Shown: positions 6,558-6,753 of the stretch, in pieces
Numbering within the stretch: the first letter of the stretch is position 1
Layout of the letters: each line of letters starts with the position of its first letter
Source: Chloroflexota bacterium
Lineage (GTDB): Bacteria; Chloroflexota; Anaerolineae; Aggregatilineales; UBA2796
Direction of reading: 5' to 3'
Length of the DNA stretch: 6,753 nt
Assembly: GCA_017743585.1 (NCBI GenBank)
Contig: JAGHYP010000158.1
Coordinates: 1-6,753, forward strand
Position numbers and translations under genes: made by a program
Notes under the pieces: model-generated
The model's input: only the letters and a program-made list of their open reading frames with translations
Told to the model about the DNA's origin: nothing
Database searches by the model: none

Positions 6558-6580
6558 GCGCCTTCAGGCGCCCTGCTCAG
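6554..6580. terminator. Shared hairpin over both convergent stop codons
   Basis: CTGAGC (6554-6559) pairs with GCTCAG (6575-6580), and inside it GCC (6560-6562) with GGC (6567-6569) around the loop TTCA; an alternative core is GCGCC-TTCA-GGCGC (6558-6571). The radA TGA (6555-6557) lies in the left arm and the opposing gene's stop (6564-6566) in the loop. No T-run follows on either side, so this may be a Rho-assisted or weak bidirectional terminator. Confidence 0.45.
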
Positions 6581-6753
6581 CACGGCTCGTCACCTTCAGG
6601 AAGATCACCTGCCCATTCGCGCAGCCGAGCGCGATTGCAGCGCCGCCCTGCAGGAAGCGCGCCACAGTGATCTCGCTATCCGCGTAGAAGCGATCCAGCT
6701 CCTCGCCCGTCTCGGCGCGGCACAGATGCAGCGCCGCGCCATGGCGCCACGCC
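6564..6753 (-). CDS. C-terminal end of a WD40-like beta-propeller protein (partial)
   Basis: The last 62 codons and the stop of a minus-strand gene are present; it enters from the right edge, so its start is not seen. The sequence has the rhythm of a WD40 blade: LHLCRAETGEELDRFYADSE, then ITVARFLQGGAAIALGCANG and QVIFLKV. The ending GQVIFLKV recalls the GRVHFLRL tail typical of WD40 repeats at the C-terminus of NACHT/NB-ARC-type proteins in Chloroflexota and cyanobacteria. The N-terminal effector or nucleotide-binding domain, if any, lies outside the window. A PQQ-like propeller is the main alternative. The gene converges on radA with only six bases between the two stop codons. Confidence 0.65.
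   Translation of the reverse strand, partial: AWRHGAALHLCRAETGEELDRFYADSEITVARFLQGGAAIALGCANGQVIFLKVTSRAEQGA

Overview
This window looks like an ordinary stretch of chromosome from a GC-rich bacterium, most probably a member of the Chloroflexota (an Anaerolineae- or Thermofonsia-like lineage). The clues are a membrane protein with a long TPTPTFTP-type Thr/Pro stalk ending in an SH3b domain, a regulator with a BTAD (bacterial transcriptional activator) domain behind an ATPase-like domain, and a fused Fe-S/molybdopterin oxidoreductase. No single gene proves the phylum; this is inference from family habits. No mobile element, RNA gene or CRISPR array was seen.

Layout from left to right. Positions 1-741 (minus strand) hold the first 247 residues of a xanthine dehydrogenase/aldehyde oxidase-type enzyme that runs off the left edge. 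It is divergent from a 428-residue SARP/BTAD-type regulator (933-2219, plus). The 191-bp gap between them holds a recognisable promoter for each gene and a perfect 6-3-6 inverted repeat. The regulator ends at a strong 11-bp terminator hairpin (2267-2298), across which it converges on a 788-residue TPR / coiled-coil / single-membrane-span / Thr-Pro stalk / SH3b protein (2317-4683, minus). A second divergent intergenic region (4684-4862) carries one promoter in each direction. The plus-strand promoter leads into a decayed response-regulator receiver gene (4863-5159, in-frame stop plus internal deletion). Three bases further on is an intact radA (5163-6557), the DNA repair/recombination ATPase. 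radA converges on the C-terminal end of a WD40-like beta-propeller protein (6564-6753, minus) that runs off the right edge. The two stop codons lie inside one shared hairpin.

The genes do not form one pathway. The divergent enzyme/regulator pair is a possible regulatory unit, and the dead response regulator and radA form a two-gene transcription unit in which the pseudogene may persist because it carries radA's only visible promoter. I found no convincing sign of a wholly new system. The most interesting items are the two-lesion response-regulator remnant leading radA, the regulator whose ATPase domain has lost its P-loop lysine, and the protein that seems to link a cytoplasmic TPR domain to a cell-surface SH3b domain.
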